Source: Clostridiales bacterium UBA1380
Lineage (GTDB): Bacteria; Bacillota; Clostridia; Oscillospirales; CAG-272
Direction of reading: 5' to 3'
Length of the DNA: 6,818 nt
NCBI GenBank assembly: GCA_002305445.1
Contig: DBRA01000020.1
Location: forward strand, 4,707-11,524
A program made the translations under genes and the position numbers. The notes beneath the pieces were generated by a model. That model saw only the letters and a program-made list of their open reading frames with translations, was not told the origin of the DNA and did not search any database. Numbering within the stretch: the first letter of the stretch is position 1; every line of letters starts with the position of its first letter. This document shows positions 1 to 6,572 of the stretch, one piece after another.

Positions 1-152
1 CCGCCGAACTGGCCTTTTTTAGTCACGGTTAATTCGATTTGAGCGTTTGCTGTCTTGTGCGCGACGACGGCGAGAGGATATTTCACGTCGGTTTTGCCCG
101 CCATCACCGTGTTGGATACATATGTGTCGTAGAGCATGTTCATCCAACCCAA
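1..152 (-). CDS. cas8c: Cas8c/Csd1, type I-C CRISPR large subunit (N-terminal fragment)
   Basis: This is the first 50 codons of the type I-C large subunit; the rest lies beyond position 1. In this family Cas8c belongs to the crRNA-guided surveillance complex and helps recognise the PAM and the target DNA. The visible protein begins MGWMNMLYDTYVSN and contains HKTANAQIELTVTKKGQF (about residues 32-49), which resembles the Csd1 N-terminus (typically MSWxxxLYxTY, then a segment like QNAQIEVTxxxxGxF). I chose the TTG at 152-150 as start. It directly abuts the cas5c stop codon, lies 8 bases after a strong AAGGAGG (168-162) inside the end of cas5c, and restores the conserved GW residues that the in-frame ATGs at 143 and 137 would remove. 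Gene order (cas3, cas5, then this gene) independently fits type I-C. The family call is fairly secure; the fragment cannot show whether the full gene is intact. Confidence 0.85.
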   Translation of the reverse strand, partial: MGWMNMLYDTYVSNTVMAGKTDVKYPLAVVAHKTANAQIELTVTKKGQFG

Positions 153-878
153 TTACTCCACCTCCTTAAATTCGCCGAGCCCTGAAAAATTCCCGTATTT
201 TTCGCCGAAAGGTTTCATCGCCATGTCCCGGACGGGCCGATGGATGCAGTCCTGCGGCGGCGGATATAGAATCTCGCCGCGTATCATCTTAGCCCGCCAC
301 AGCCTGATCGTCATTTTGCCCCGCGTCTCGTCCGAATAGGCCTCGTCAGGATATGTTATACCGTGATACATAAGTCCGAAATCCATCTCAGGAACACTGT
401 CGTAAGCGCCCTGTCCCTCTCCGTATACACAGGGTTCTACGTAACCCTGACATTCCCGCGTCCCTAAGAAGATGTCGCGCCGCCCCCCGCGCTCGATCAT
501 TCGCTTAGCGATGAAGTAATGCTTGTTTTCGTTCCGGTCGCCGGCAAGCTCCGGCCGGTTCTCGTTCCAGATGAAATGCGCTCTTACCTGATACCGGCAA
601 TCCTTTAGGTAGGTGTAGTACGAAAGATCGTTTTCCGGCGACGTGTACTTTATCGGCCTTATCCCCTTGGCCTCCGTCTGGATTTGATTCATCACCCGCA
701 CGGAGTCTATAACCCAGATGAACGTCGGTTTCGCGTATACGGATTGCAACGCGCCCTTGATCGCCTCATAAGTCGGTATCTGATAACTGAACTTCTCCCC
801 GCCGATGCGGGTGATCGGATCCGAAAACAACGCCCAGTCACCCGTCAGCTCAAACTCCACAATGTTTTCATGTTGCAA
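153..878 (-). CDS. cas5c: Cas5c (Cas5d), type I-C pre-crRNA endoribonuclease
   Basis: This is the type I-C Cas5 subunit, about 241 residues, the usual size. In this subtype no Cas6 is present; Cas5 itself cuts pre-crRNA in the repeat and stays on the 5' handle in the complex. The N-terminus (NIVEFELTGDWALFSDPITR) and the following IGGEKFSYQIPTYEAIKGAL are the characteristic RAMP-type start. Counting from the TTG start, Tyr48 (SVYAKPTFIW) and Lys119-His120 (NKHYF) correspond to the Tyr-Lys-His triad described for Bacillus halodurans Cas5d (Y46, K116, H117), so processing activity is expected. There is no nearby in-frame ATG. The TTG at 878 lies about 10 bases after an AAAGGG (894-889); the in-frame GTG at 887 sits only one base after it, so it is less likely but possible (244 residues). 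The gene is 96 bases downstream of cas3 and abuts cas8c with no gap. The last codons carry the ribosome binding site of cas8c. Confidence 0.93.
   Translation of the reverse strand: MQHENIVEFELTGDWALFSDPITRIGGEKFSYQIPTYEAIKGALQSVYAKPTFIWVIDSVRVMNQIQTEAKGIRPIKYTSPENDLSYYTYLKDCRYQVRAHFIWNENRPELAGDRNENKHYFIAKRMIERGGRRDIFLGTRECQGYVEPCVYGEGQGAYDSVPEMDFGLMYHGITYPDEAYSDETRGKMTIRLWRAKMIRGEILYPPPQDCIHRPVRDMAMKPFGEKYGNFSGLGEFKEVE
159..168 (-). promoter_or_regulatory. Ribosome binding site of cas8c inside the cas5c 3' end
   Basis: The minus strand reads AAGGAGGTGG, a nearly full anti-16S match, within the last codons of cas5c. Its AAGGAGG core ends 8 bases before the TTG at 152 but 18-24 bases before the ATGs at 143 and 137. 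This decides the cas8c start in favour of TTG and suggests translational coupling to cas5c. Confidence 0.75.
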
Positions 879-933
879 AAAAGTCACACCCTTTCTTATA
901 TATTTGAAAAATCGGCATGTACAATAGCAAAGG

Positions 934-967
934 GAAGAGGGTTATGGCTTTGGCCATAACCCTTTTC
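934..967 (-). other. Strong intercistronic hairpin between cas3 and cas5c
   Basis: A perfect 10-base-pair stem GGGTTATGGC (939-948) / GCCATAACCC (953-962) with a four-base loop lies in the gap between cas3 and cas5c. It extends outward through A-T pairs and one mismatch or wobble to about 934/967. In the operon direction the bases after the stem are a broken pyrimidine tract (TCTTCCCTTT), weaker than a normal terminator. In the plus direction the tract is TTTTCTT, a better terminator, but no plus-strand gene feeds it. It could be a partial terminator or attenuator that sets the Cas3 to surveillance-complex ratio, a structure protecting the downstream mRNA end after processing, or a stop for antisense transcripts. 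The structure is directly visible; the function is inference. Confidence 0.7.
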
Positions 968-974
968 TTGCGCA

Positions 975-3389
975 TCAGTAATACAGGTCCGCGTCAATAG
1001 TGATGCCTGTATCGGCGTCATAATAGTTTTCGTTGCTCAGAACAGAAAAGCCTTTATCATCGTCGCGATAAAGCAGTCCGTTTTCGTCGAACTGCTCGTA
1101 TTGATGCTTGAAAAGCGAAACAGTGTACGGCTTGGCCGAATTCAGCAAGTCCCGCAGATACATTAAATCATGCTTTGCCCGCTCGCCGCACAATTCGCTT
1201 ATCACTATCTTAGCGTCTTCGTCGTACGGGACGATGACGTCGAACGTCTCCTCGTCGAACACCTTGAACGCATCCCCTGCCGTCTTGAACGCCTGATTCA
1301 AGTGATATCTGCGCACCGTGTTTTTTGTGTATTTTTTATTGTCGGCCAGCATACTGTACAGCCTTTCCTCTCCGTTTGACGATTCGAACGGATAAGAAAA
1401 CTGTTTCTTTACGTTTTCGTCGTTATATAGATAGCGATAAAAATCATCGATACATTCATAACTGGCAAGGTCGTTGTTATACTGCTCCGGATCATCCTCG
1501 TAGTTATCGAGCAGCCCTCTCGTGATCCTCGCCGCGTCCGCTATATCGGGTAGATTGCTCAAGTCCTTGTTATCGCTTTTGAGATTGACGATATAAACGT
1601 CGCATATGCCGCCGTATTCGCCGCTGCGGTTGCAGCGCCCCGCGACCTGGATTATGTTGTCGAGACCGGCGACAACGCGTATCGCGCTGTTGAATGATAT
1701 ATCGACGCCTGCTTCGATCAGCTGCGTAGATACGCAGATGACTTTTCTTCCGTTGCATCTGTCACCGAGCGAGGCATATATCTTCTTCAGCGTATCCTGC
1801 CTGTGCTTCATGCACATCGAGGTCGATAAGTGACAGACTTCACATTTATCGCTTCTGTAATGTTTTGCAAGCGAGAAAAGCTGCTTAGCAGTTTTCTTTG
1901 TGTTGCACACGATGAGCAGAGAAGAGCTTTTTTCTATTATTTCGCCTGCGAAGCAGGCGAGCTCTTCAACGCTCCGGCCTATCGGGGTCGTCTTGTTTAT
2001 GATATTCGTGCGTTTGAACACCGAGAAAAGCGTCTCGTCATACGGTATAATATCGGCGTTTTCGCTGTATTTGAGCGACCTTTTCACGATATCGAACCTC
2101 GGATGCGTCGCGGAGGACAGTATGACGGTCGCGCCGCATGAATAGGCGAGGAAATTCATCGCCGAGTTGAACATGTCGATGACCTTTTTCGGCAGAGACT
2201 GAACCTCGTCGATAATAATCACGCTGCCGCACAGCGACGACATGCGCCGCACATCGGTGTTCGAGCCGGCGAAAAGCGTATTCAGAAGCTGTACGAGCGT
2301 CGTTATGACGATCGGCGACTCCCATGTCTGTGCCAGAAGCTCATACCGTTCGAGCTCGTCCCCTGTTTTTGCCTGTCTGACCACGTTCGAGTGATGCTCG
2401 ATCATGATGCTCGGGTCCGTCAGGACATCTTTTATCGCCTTCGAATTCTGTTCGATAATCGTCAACAGCGGAATGACGAAAATAATGCGCTTCTTGTCAT
2501 GCGCCCCGGCGTGCGCGAGCGCGTATCTCAGCGCGGACAGCGTTTTTCCGCCGCCTGTCGGTATGTTCACGCGGTATATGCCGCCCTCTTTGTCGGCGAA
2601 TGTCCTGCATGCGTCGGAGAATTTCCGCCTCGCCCTATTTATCAGCGTATCCTTGTCTTTGAAGCCGTCGAGCTTAGCCTCAAGTGCGGCCAGCTCGCGC
2701 TCCCACATCGCTTTATCGGCTGTTATATACTTCTCGGATGCGCCTGTCTCGAATTCGGCCGAGTCGCGCCTGTCGCCGTCGATTACGGCGGACAGCACGA
2801 GCCTCGCGCACAGACCGGTACAGAAACAGCGCTGCGACTCTTTGCCGTAACCGCAGATACCTTCGTAAAAAATGCGTATTTCTTCGCAGGCGTCGGCGTA
2901 AAGCGCATCAAGCTCATCCTCGCCCGCGCATTCGGCTATGAAGTTGCTTTTGGCTTCATCGCAGCTGATATCATCTCTGTCTTTATCAAGGCGATACCGG
3001 AACCCGCTTTTTTCGTCTAAACCGATGCAGTCGAACTGACCGTGATGCGCCCCTGCGGCGTATGCGATAATTTCGCATGCGAGAACCTGCAAATCGCCGC
3101 TGTCCGCGCGCGCATACCGTTCCATCAGATATATCACGCCGCAGTAGGTGTGGTTTACCGAACCGCGAATGACGCTTTCACCCTTAGCCGACTTGCGCAG
3201 ATATGTCTGATACTTTTCCGCAGCTTTGCCCATGTCGTGGACGAGACCGGCAAGGTACGCGGTTTTATATAGCCCCACGGACCTCAGCTTATCGGACGCG
3301 TATTCCGCCACCGCGCGGACATGCTCGCTCAGGGTCTGTTCGGCAGTTACGCCGTCTTTTATTTTCATGTGCGCAAGATGAACCGGCAT
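975..3389 (-). CDS. cas3: Cas3, type I-C HD nuclease-helicase
   Basis: This 804-residue protein is the effector nuclease of type I CRISPR interference: it is recruited to the crRNA-bound target and unwinds and degrades DNA 3' to 5'. The N-terminal HD nuclease domain shows His23, the His51-Asp52 pair (LVHDMGK), His80, His115-His116 (AHHG) and an Asp cluster at 204-209. The SF2 helicase core shows Walker A IPTGGGKT (276-283), DEVQ (394-397), SAT (426-428), the motif IV strand LLIVCNTKKTA (491-501), STQLIEAGVDIS (554-565) and QVAGRCNRSG (581-590). All key residues are present, so the enzyme looks intact and of usual length. I chose the ATG at 3389 because the protein then begins MPVHLAHMKIKDG, as in relatives. 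The reading frame stays open to a TTG at 3440, but that codon lies in the promoter spacer just before the -10 box. A GGGAG (3408-3404) is 14 bases upstream of the ATG, somewhat far, so initiation may be modest. It is the first gene of the operon. Confidence 0.95.
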   Translation of the reverse strand: MPVHLAHMKIKDGVTAEQTLSEHVRAVAEYASDKLRSVGLYKTAYLAGLVHDMGKAAEKYQTYLRKSAKGESVIRGSVNHTYCGVIYLMERYARADSGDLQVLACEIIAYAAGAHHGQFDCIGLDEKSGFRYRLDKDRDDISCDEAKSNFIAECAGEDELDALYADACEEIRIFYEGICGYGKESQRCFCTGLCARLVLSAVIDGDRRDSAEFETGASEKYITADKAMWERELAALEAKLDGFKDKDTLINRARRKFSDACRTFADKEGGIYRVNIPTGGGKTLSALRYALAHAGAHDKKRIIFVIPLLTIIEQNSKAIKDVLTDPSIMIEHHSNVVRQAKTGDELERYELLAQTWESPIVITTLVQLLNTLFAGSNTDVRRMSSLCGSVIIIDEVQSLPKKVIDMFNSAMNFLAYSCGATVILSSATHPRFDIVKRSLKYSENADIIPYDETLFSVFKRTNIINKTTPIGRSVEELACFAGEIIEKSSSLLIVCNTKKTAKQLFSLAKHYRSDKCEVCHLSTSMCMKHRQDTLKKIYASLGDRCNGRKVICVSTQLIEAGVDISFNSAIRVVAGLDNIIQVAGRCNRSGEYGGICDVYIVNLKSDNKDLSNLPDIADAARITRGLLDNYEDDPEQYNNDLASYECIDDFYRYLYNDENVKKQFSYPFESSNGEERLYSMLADNKKYTKNTVRRYHLNQAFKTAGDAFKVFDEETFDVIVPYDEDAKIVISELCGERAKHDLMYLRDLLNSAKPYTVSLFKHQYEQFDENGLLYRDDDKGFSVLSNENYYDADTGITIDADLYY

Positions 3390-3431
3390 AATGCTTAACA
3401 CAACTCCCGTATATAAATAAAATTTATATAC

Positions 3432-3460
3432 ATCATACAACTTGCGTCTTTAACTGTCAA
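3432..3460 (-). promoter_or_regulatory. Sigma-A promoter of the cas operon
   Basis: The minus strand has a perfect -35 TTGACA (3460-3455), an exact 17-base spacer and -10 TATGAT (3437-3432, 5 of 6 consensus bases). The predicted transcript starts near 3425, giving a leader of about 36 bases before the cas3 ATG. No operator-like inverted repeat stands out at the promoter. By sequence this is a strong, apparently constitutive promoter, although dedicated repression cannot be excluded. Confidence 0.85.
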
Positions 3461-3586
3461 TACATGGAATCGTTTTATGTAAAATTTTGTAATATCGTTA
3501 TAGCTTTTGCGCAATATGCTCGTATAATGACCGCTTCGCGCATAACAAGCAGCGTCAAGATTTAAACGTCCCCGCCTCGCGGCGCG

Positions 3587-3621
3587 AAAAAAGCTCCGAA
3601 AGCTTATCTTTCGGAGCTTTT
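3587..3621 (-). terminator. Intrinsic terminator after the CotH-like gene
   Basis: A perfect 14-base-pair stem, AAAAGCTCCGAAAG (3589-3602) with CTTTCGGAGCTTTT (3608-3621), encloses the loop CTTAT. On the minus strand it is followed by a run of six Ts, 21 bases past the stop codon at 3642. It insulates the cas operon downstream from readthrough. A T-run also follows on the plus strand, but no plus-strand gene leads into it. Confidence 0.92.
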
Positions 3622-3641
3622 ATGTTATGTTCTATATAGAT

Positions 3642-5048
3642 TTATCTATACATATCGAACTCGCCGTCGAGCCACGCGACATGTTCGGTTACGAACAGCT
3701 TCACAAATTCGCACTGTTCGGCGAATGTCTTCGCATTCATGACCGGCTCGCTGTTCGGCCAGACATACTCGTTCATTATGTCCCAGCGTCGGAAGTTGTC
3801 GTCCGCAGCCGCGGACATTACCTCGACATACTCGTCGATCTTATCGAGCATCTGCGGCACATACTCGTTCTTCGCAACCTCCCAGCGCTCCATGAAGAGC
3901 TGCTGGAACTCCGGATACAGGAGCCAGAAGTACATCCACTGAAGCGATATCACGTAATAACGGTCGCGGCGGTGGGAATTGTCGAAGTCAGCGTTGCCGA
4001 ACGCGAGGTCAAAGTCCCAGACGGGCCCGAAGTAGAGCTTGCCGCCTCTGTCCTTGTACATATACGCGTCGTAACCCATGCCCGTGCCGCCGCATATCTC
4101 CTTGGCGATGAGCCAGTCTACGCAGCTAGCCATATCGAGCAGTTCCCAGACGCTGTCGTCCTGCTGGCGGAGCAGGTGGTCGATCTGGGAGAAGTAATCG
4201 CTTATGAACTCGTACTGCGCTTCGTTTGTCGGCTTCGGCGAGATGATCGAGAACAGCATGTCCGAAACCTCGAAATACGCGTTTGACGATTCCTCGGCGC
4301 GGACGTCGCACTCGATGAAATATCCGGTGTCGGCGTCTTCTGAGCCTTCCTCGATCCGTACGCGCGTTTCCTGAACCTGAAGCTGGTCGCCGAGCGTGTA
4401 GACGCCGTCATATCGGCCGTTGAAAAAGACATGGACAGGCGTTATGGAAGGCGTATATTCGAGGTTGTCCATCAGCGACGAGAGATAAAACGCGCTCATG
4501 TTTCGGATAAGCGATTTGTCGGCGTAGTTCGCCATCAGCACCCAGTTGCGCGCCGCACCCATGCCGAGCACGTCTGCTTTGCGGTCGAGCTTCACGCGGT
4601 AGGACAGCTTCGGATATGTTTTCGTCGTGTTTCCGCGCGCGCGGATGACCATCGGGCGCTCGGCGATGTTGTCGCCGTCGGCGGAGTAGAGCGCAAACGT
4701 GCCTGTCACATAGTCGGCATACGGGTCGATGTCGGCGCCGCCGTCGGTCGTTATGTATACGCGCGGAAGAGTCGTATCGGTGAGTCCGAAGTATTCGGAC
4801 GGATAAACGCTATCGGTTTCGGCGCCGGTTTCGGCCGGCTCGGGTATGTTGCCGGGGGTTGTGTCAAACGGCAGCGTCGTATCGGTGTCCGCCGATAAAC
4901 CGGCTGTCGTGGATTCCGCAACAGTGCCGGATGTATCCGATGCCGATGTCCCCGCCGGAGCCGACGCGGCGTCGGTTACCTCACAGGAATAAAGAAGCGC
5001 GGCAGTCAATATTATCAGTAAAATAAAAAAGGTATACAGTTTTCGCAT
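3642..5048 (-). CDS. CotH kinase-like family surface lipoprotein
   Basis: This 468-residue protein is predicted to be exported and lipid-anchored. It has a basic start (MRK), a hydrophobic core (about 5-20) and a lipobox-like Leu19-Tyr20-Ser21-Cys22, where Tyr at -2 is unusual. Residues 24 to about 88 form a low-complexity linker rich in Thr, Ser, Asp, Ala and Pro. The rest matches the CotH family: RARGNTTKTYPKLSYRVKL (136-154), NWVLMANYADKSLIRN (168-183), NGRYDGVYTLGDQ (210-222) and GPVWDFDLAFG (341-351), the last probably carrying metal-binding Asp residues. In Bacillus, CotH is an atypical protein kinase that phosphorylates spore-coat proteins. Relatives are common as lipoproteins in Clostridia, where substrates are mostly unknown. 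The substrate here cannot be inferred. Two ATGs are in tandem; I chose the second (5048) because GGAG (5058-5055) is 6 bases upstream of it but only 3 from the first (5051). It is a single-gene unit with its own promoter and terminator. Confidence 0.88.
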   Translation of the reverse strand: MRKLYTFFILLIILTAALLYSCEVTDAASAPAGTSASDTSGTVAESTTAGLSADTDTTLPFDTTPGNIPEPAETGAETDSVYPSEYFGLTDTTLPRVYITTDGGADIDPYADYVTGTFALYSADGDNIAERPMVIRARGNTTKTYPKLSYRVKLDRKADVLGMGAARNWVLMANYADKSLIRNMSAFYLSSLMDNLEYTPSITPVHVFFNGRYDGVYTLGDQLQVQETRVRIEEGSEDADTGYFIECDVRAEESSNAYFEVSDMLFSIISPKPTNEAQYEFISDYFSQIDHLLRQQDDSVWELLDMASCVDWLIAKEICGGTGMGYDAYMYKDRGGKLYFGPVWDFDLAFGNADFDNSHRRDRYYVISLQWMYFWLLYPEFQQLFMERWEVAKNEYVPQMLDKIDEYVEVMSAAADDNFRRWDIMNEYVWPNSEPVMNAKTFAEQCEFVKLFVTEHVAWLDGEFDMYR

Positions 5049-5078
5049 CATAAACTCCGGGTATTATATAACTTTATT

Positions 5079-5107
5079 ATTTTATCATAAAAATCGACAA
5101 ACTTCAA
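5079..5107 (-). promoter_or_regulatory. Promoter of the CotH-like gene
   Basis: On the minus strand, TTGAAG (5107-5102, 4 of 6) and TAAAAT (5084-5079, 5 of 6) are separated by exactly 17 bases. The predicted start near 5072 leaves a leader of about 24 bases that keeps the GGAG binding site. The region is very AT-rich, so other -10 choices exist. Confidence 0.6.
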
Positions 5108-5129
5108 CCGTGCGGAGATATTGCCTGCC

Positions 5130-5159
5130 TTGTTTGCATATGTCAATATGTGTTATAAT
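5130..5159 (+). promoter_or_regulatory. Extended -10 promoter of the kinase-acetyltransferase gene
   Basis: A perfect TATAAT (5154-5159) is preceded by TGT (5151-5153), which forms an extended -10 element. The best -35 is weak, TTGTTT (5130-5135) with an 18-base spacer, as is often seen when an extended -10 is present. Transcription would start near 5166, giving a leader of about 39 bases. The element diverges from the CotH-like gene promoter, the two -35 boxes being about 22 bases apart. Confidence 0.75.
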
Positions 5160-5204
5160 AAACAAGTCGCGCATCGTCCGAGGTGCGAAGGAAGGAGTGA
5201 AGCT

Positions 5205-6569
5205 ATGGCTGATGCTGAAAATTATACAGAACTAGTCGGCGAAGCGCTGGAACTGTACGGCCTGTCGGGACACAGGGCGGAATTCATACGCCACAACGAG
5301 AATCTGACGTACCGCGTCGGCGGCCGGTATCTTCTTCGAATACATAAATCGAAAGATGATTTCTCGGCGGGCGATATATACGACCTTGATCCGACCGCAC
5401 GCCGCGAGAGTGAGATCGAGCTGCTGATGCGTCTTAGCGCGTCGGGACTTGACGTTCAGACGCCTGTCCGCACAACCGCCGGCTCATTTATCGGATTTTT
5501 GAAAGACGGCACGCCTGTCACGCTTCTCAACTGGATCGAAGGCAGAACGCTCGGCAAAAACGACCTGACGCCGCCGCTGTGCCGAAAACTCGGCGAAATG
5601 GCCGCAAAGCTGCATAAGGCGTCGCGCGGTTACTCGCCTGAGTGCGCGATACGATACGACGAGGTGCTTTGCTTAAAGCTGAAACCTGCGATCGAAGCGC
5701 TCGCGGAATATGTCGACGTACGATTCGCGCTCGCCGCGCTTGACGCCTGCGCGGATAATCTCGCCCGCACCGAGGACATGTTTCTGCCCGTGCACTCCGA
5801 TCTGTCCTTGTCAAACATTCTTTTAACCAAAGACGGCGTCGTGCCGATCGACTTCTCGCTCTTCGGCGTCGGCCATCCGATGAGCGATATCGGCGGACTT
5901 TTTTGCAGCGTATCCGGCGGCATTAACCGCAAGGCGATAATCGACGGCTATGTAGGCGCGGGCGGCGAGTACGACGGCCGCGCGGCCGACTGCGCATTCG
6001 CGCTGAATGTGATTTTAGGCATCGTGCTGCATTCTAAAATATGGCCGCATGAGGACTGGTTTGCCGAAAAATTCGACGGATGGAGCAGAACGATTTTCGC
6101 TCCCGTATCAGAGGGCGTGCCGATGACGAAAACAGGCGCGCGAGCGTCGGTCGCGACCGAAGACGATATCGACGCGTGGCTTGATCTCGTCAGGCTTGTC
6201 GCCGATGATTTCCCCGGGCTTGATATCGACGATTACACCGTGACACTCAAGAAAAACATAAAGCGCGAGACGGCGCTGTGCGTGAGGGAGGACGGCAAGC
6301 TCGCGGGAGTGCTGCTCTGTTCGCCGAAGCAAAACTGCCTGTCGTTTCTCGCCGTTCACCCCGACTATCGCCGTTATGGCGCAGCTTCGGCTCTGATAAG
6401 CGAAATGCTGCGCCGCATGACCGGCGATGTATACGTCACGACGTACCGCGAGGGCGATCCGAAGGGCGGCGCGCCGCGCGCACTATATAAAAAGTTCGGT
6501 TTCGTCCCGTGCGGACTTGCGGAGGAGTTCGGCTACCCCGTCGAGCGCTTCGTATTGCGCAGAGGATAA
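5205..6569 (+). CDS. Fusion of an APH/choline-kinase-like phosphotransferase and a GNAT acetyltransferase
   Basis: This 454-residue protein has two enzyme domains. Residues 1 to about 305 are an aminoglycoside-phosphotransferase-like kinase fold: an N-lobe strand with YLLRIHK (42-48), the catalytic loop VHSDLSLSNIL (196-206, with His197, Asp199 and Asn204), the Mg-binding PIDFS (214-218, Asp216) and HPMSDIGG (224-231). Residues from about 308 to 454 are a GNAT domain: FLAVHPDYRR (381-390) continuing into RYGAA (390-394) gives the acetyl-CoA pyrophosphate loop RxxGxA, followed by the typical ALYKKFGF (426-433). The kinase would transfer phosphate from ATP to a small hydroxylated molecule and the second domain an acetyl group to an amine. 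Substrates are unknown, and antibiotic resistance should not be assumed. The ATG at 5205 was chosen because AAGGAG (5192-5197) is 7 bases upstream; the in-frame ATG at 5121 lies upstream of the promoter's -10. It is a single-gene unit with its own promoter and terminator. Confidence 0.87.
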   Translation: MADAENYTELVGEALELYGLSGHRAEFIRHNENLTYRVGGRYLLRIHKSKDDFSAGDIYDLDPTARRESEIELLMRLSASGLDVQTPVRTTAGSFIGFLKDGTPVTLLNWIEGRTLGKNDLTPPLCRKLGEMAAKLHKASRGYSPECAIRYDEVLCLKLKPAIEALAEYVDVRFALAALDACADNLARTEDMFLPVHSDLSLSNILLTKDGVVPIDFSLFGVGHPMSDIGGLFCSVSGGINRKAIIDGYVGAGGEYDGRAADCAFALNVILGIVLHSKIWPHEDWFAEKFDGWSRTIFAPVSEGVPMTKTGARASVATEDDIDAWLDLVRLVADDFPGLDIDDYTVTLKKNIKRETALCVREDGKLAGVLLCSPKQNCLSFLAVHPDYRRYGAASALISEMLRRMTGDVYVTTYREGDPKGGAPRALYKKFGFVPCGLAEEFGYPVERFVLRRG

Positions 6570-6572
6570 AAC

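Noticed and set aside
2391..3020. A 209-codon open frame on the plus strand opposite cas3, plus several shorter ones.
   Set aside because: They overlap intact Cas3 motifs on the other strand and have shadow-like composition; nothing supports expression.
3523..3528. A perfect TATAAT on the plus strand in the gap between cas3 and the CotH-like gene.
   Set aside because: No acceptable -35 at 16-18 bases and no TG extension; it would only give antisense RNA through the CotH-like gene. The TTGCGCAA palindrome nearby (3507-3514) is short and likely chance.
3455..3550. A possible 22-codon minus-strand small gene starting with ATG (MREAVIIRAYC) in the same gap.
   Set aside because: No ribosome binding site or promoter is convincingly placed, and nothing about the peptide is recognisable.
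3627..4286. A 219-codon open frame on the plus strand opposite the CotH-like gene.
   Set aside because: It is antisense to a clearly recognised family, its protein is rich in Val, Leu, Arg and His as expected for a reverse-frame shadow, and it has no recognisable domain or convincing ribosome binding site.
4771..4887. A 12-base direct repeat GTCGTATCGGTG (4771-4782 and 4876-4887), giving TDTTLP twice in the protein.
   Set aside because: It is part of the low-complexity Thr/Asp-rich linker region and does not extend further; no wider repeat unit exists.
5063..5068. A TATAAT on the minus strand just upstream of the CotH-like gene.
   Set aside because: Transcription from it would start within or past the GGAG binding site; the TTGAAG/TAAAAT pair further upstream fits better.
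5121..5204. An upstream in-frame ATG (5121) that would add 28 residues to the kinase-acetyltransferase protein.
   Set aside because: It lies upstream of the -10 element at 5154-5159 and has no ribosome binding site, whereas the ATG at 5205 has AAGGAG at ideal spacing.
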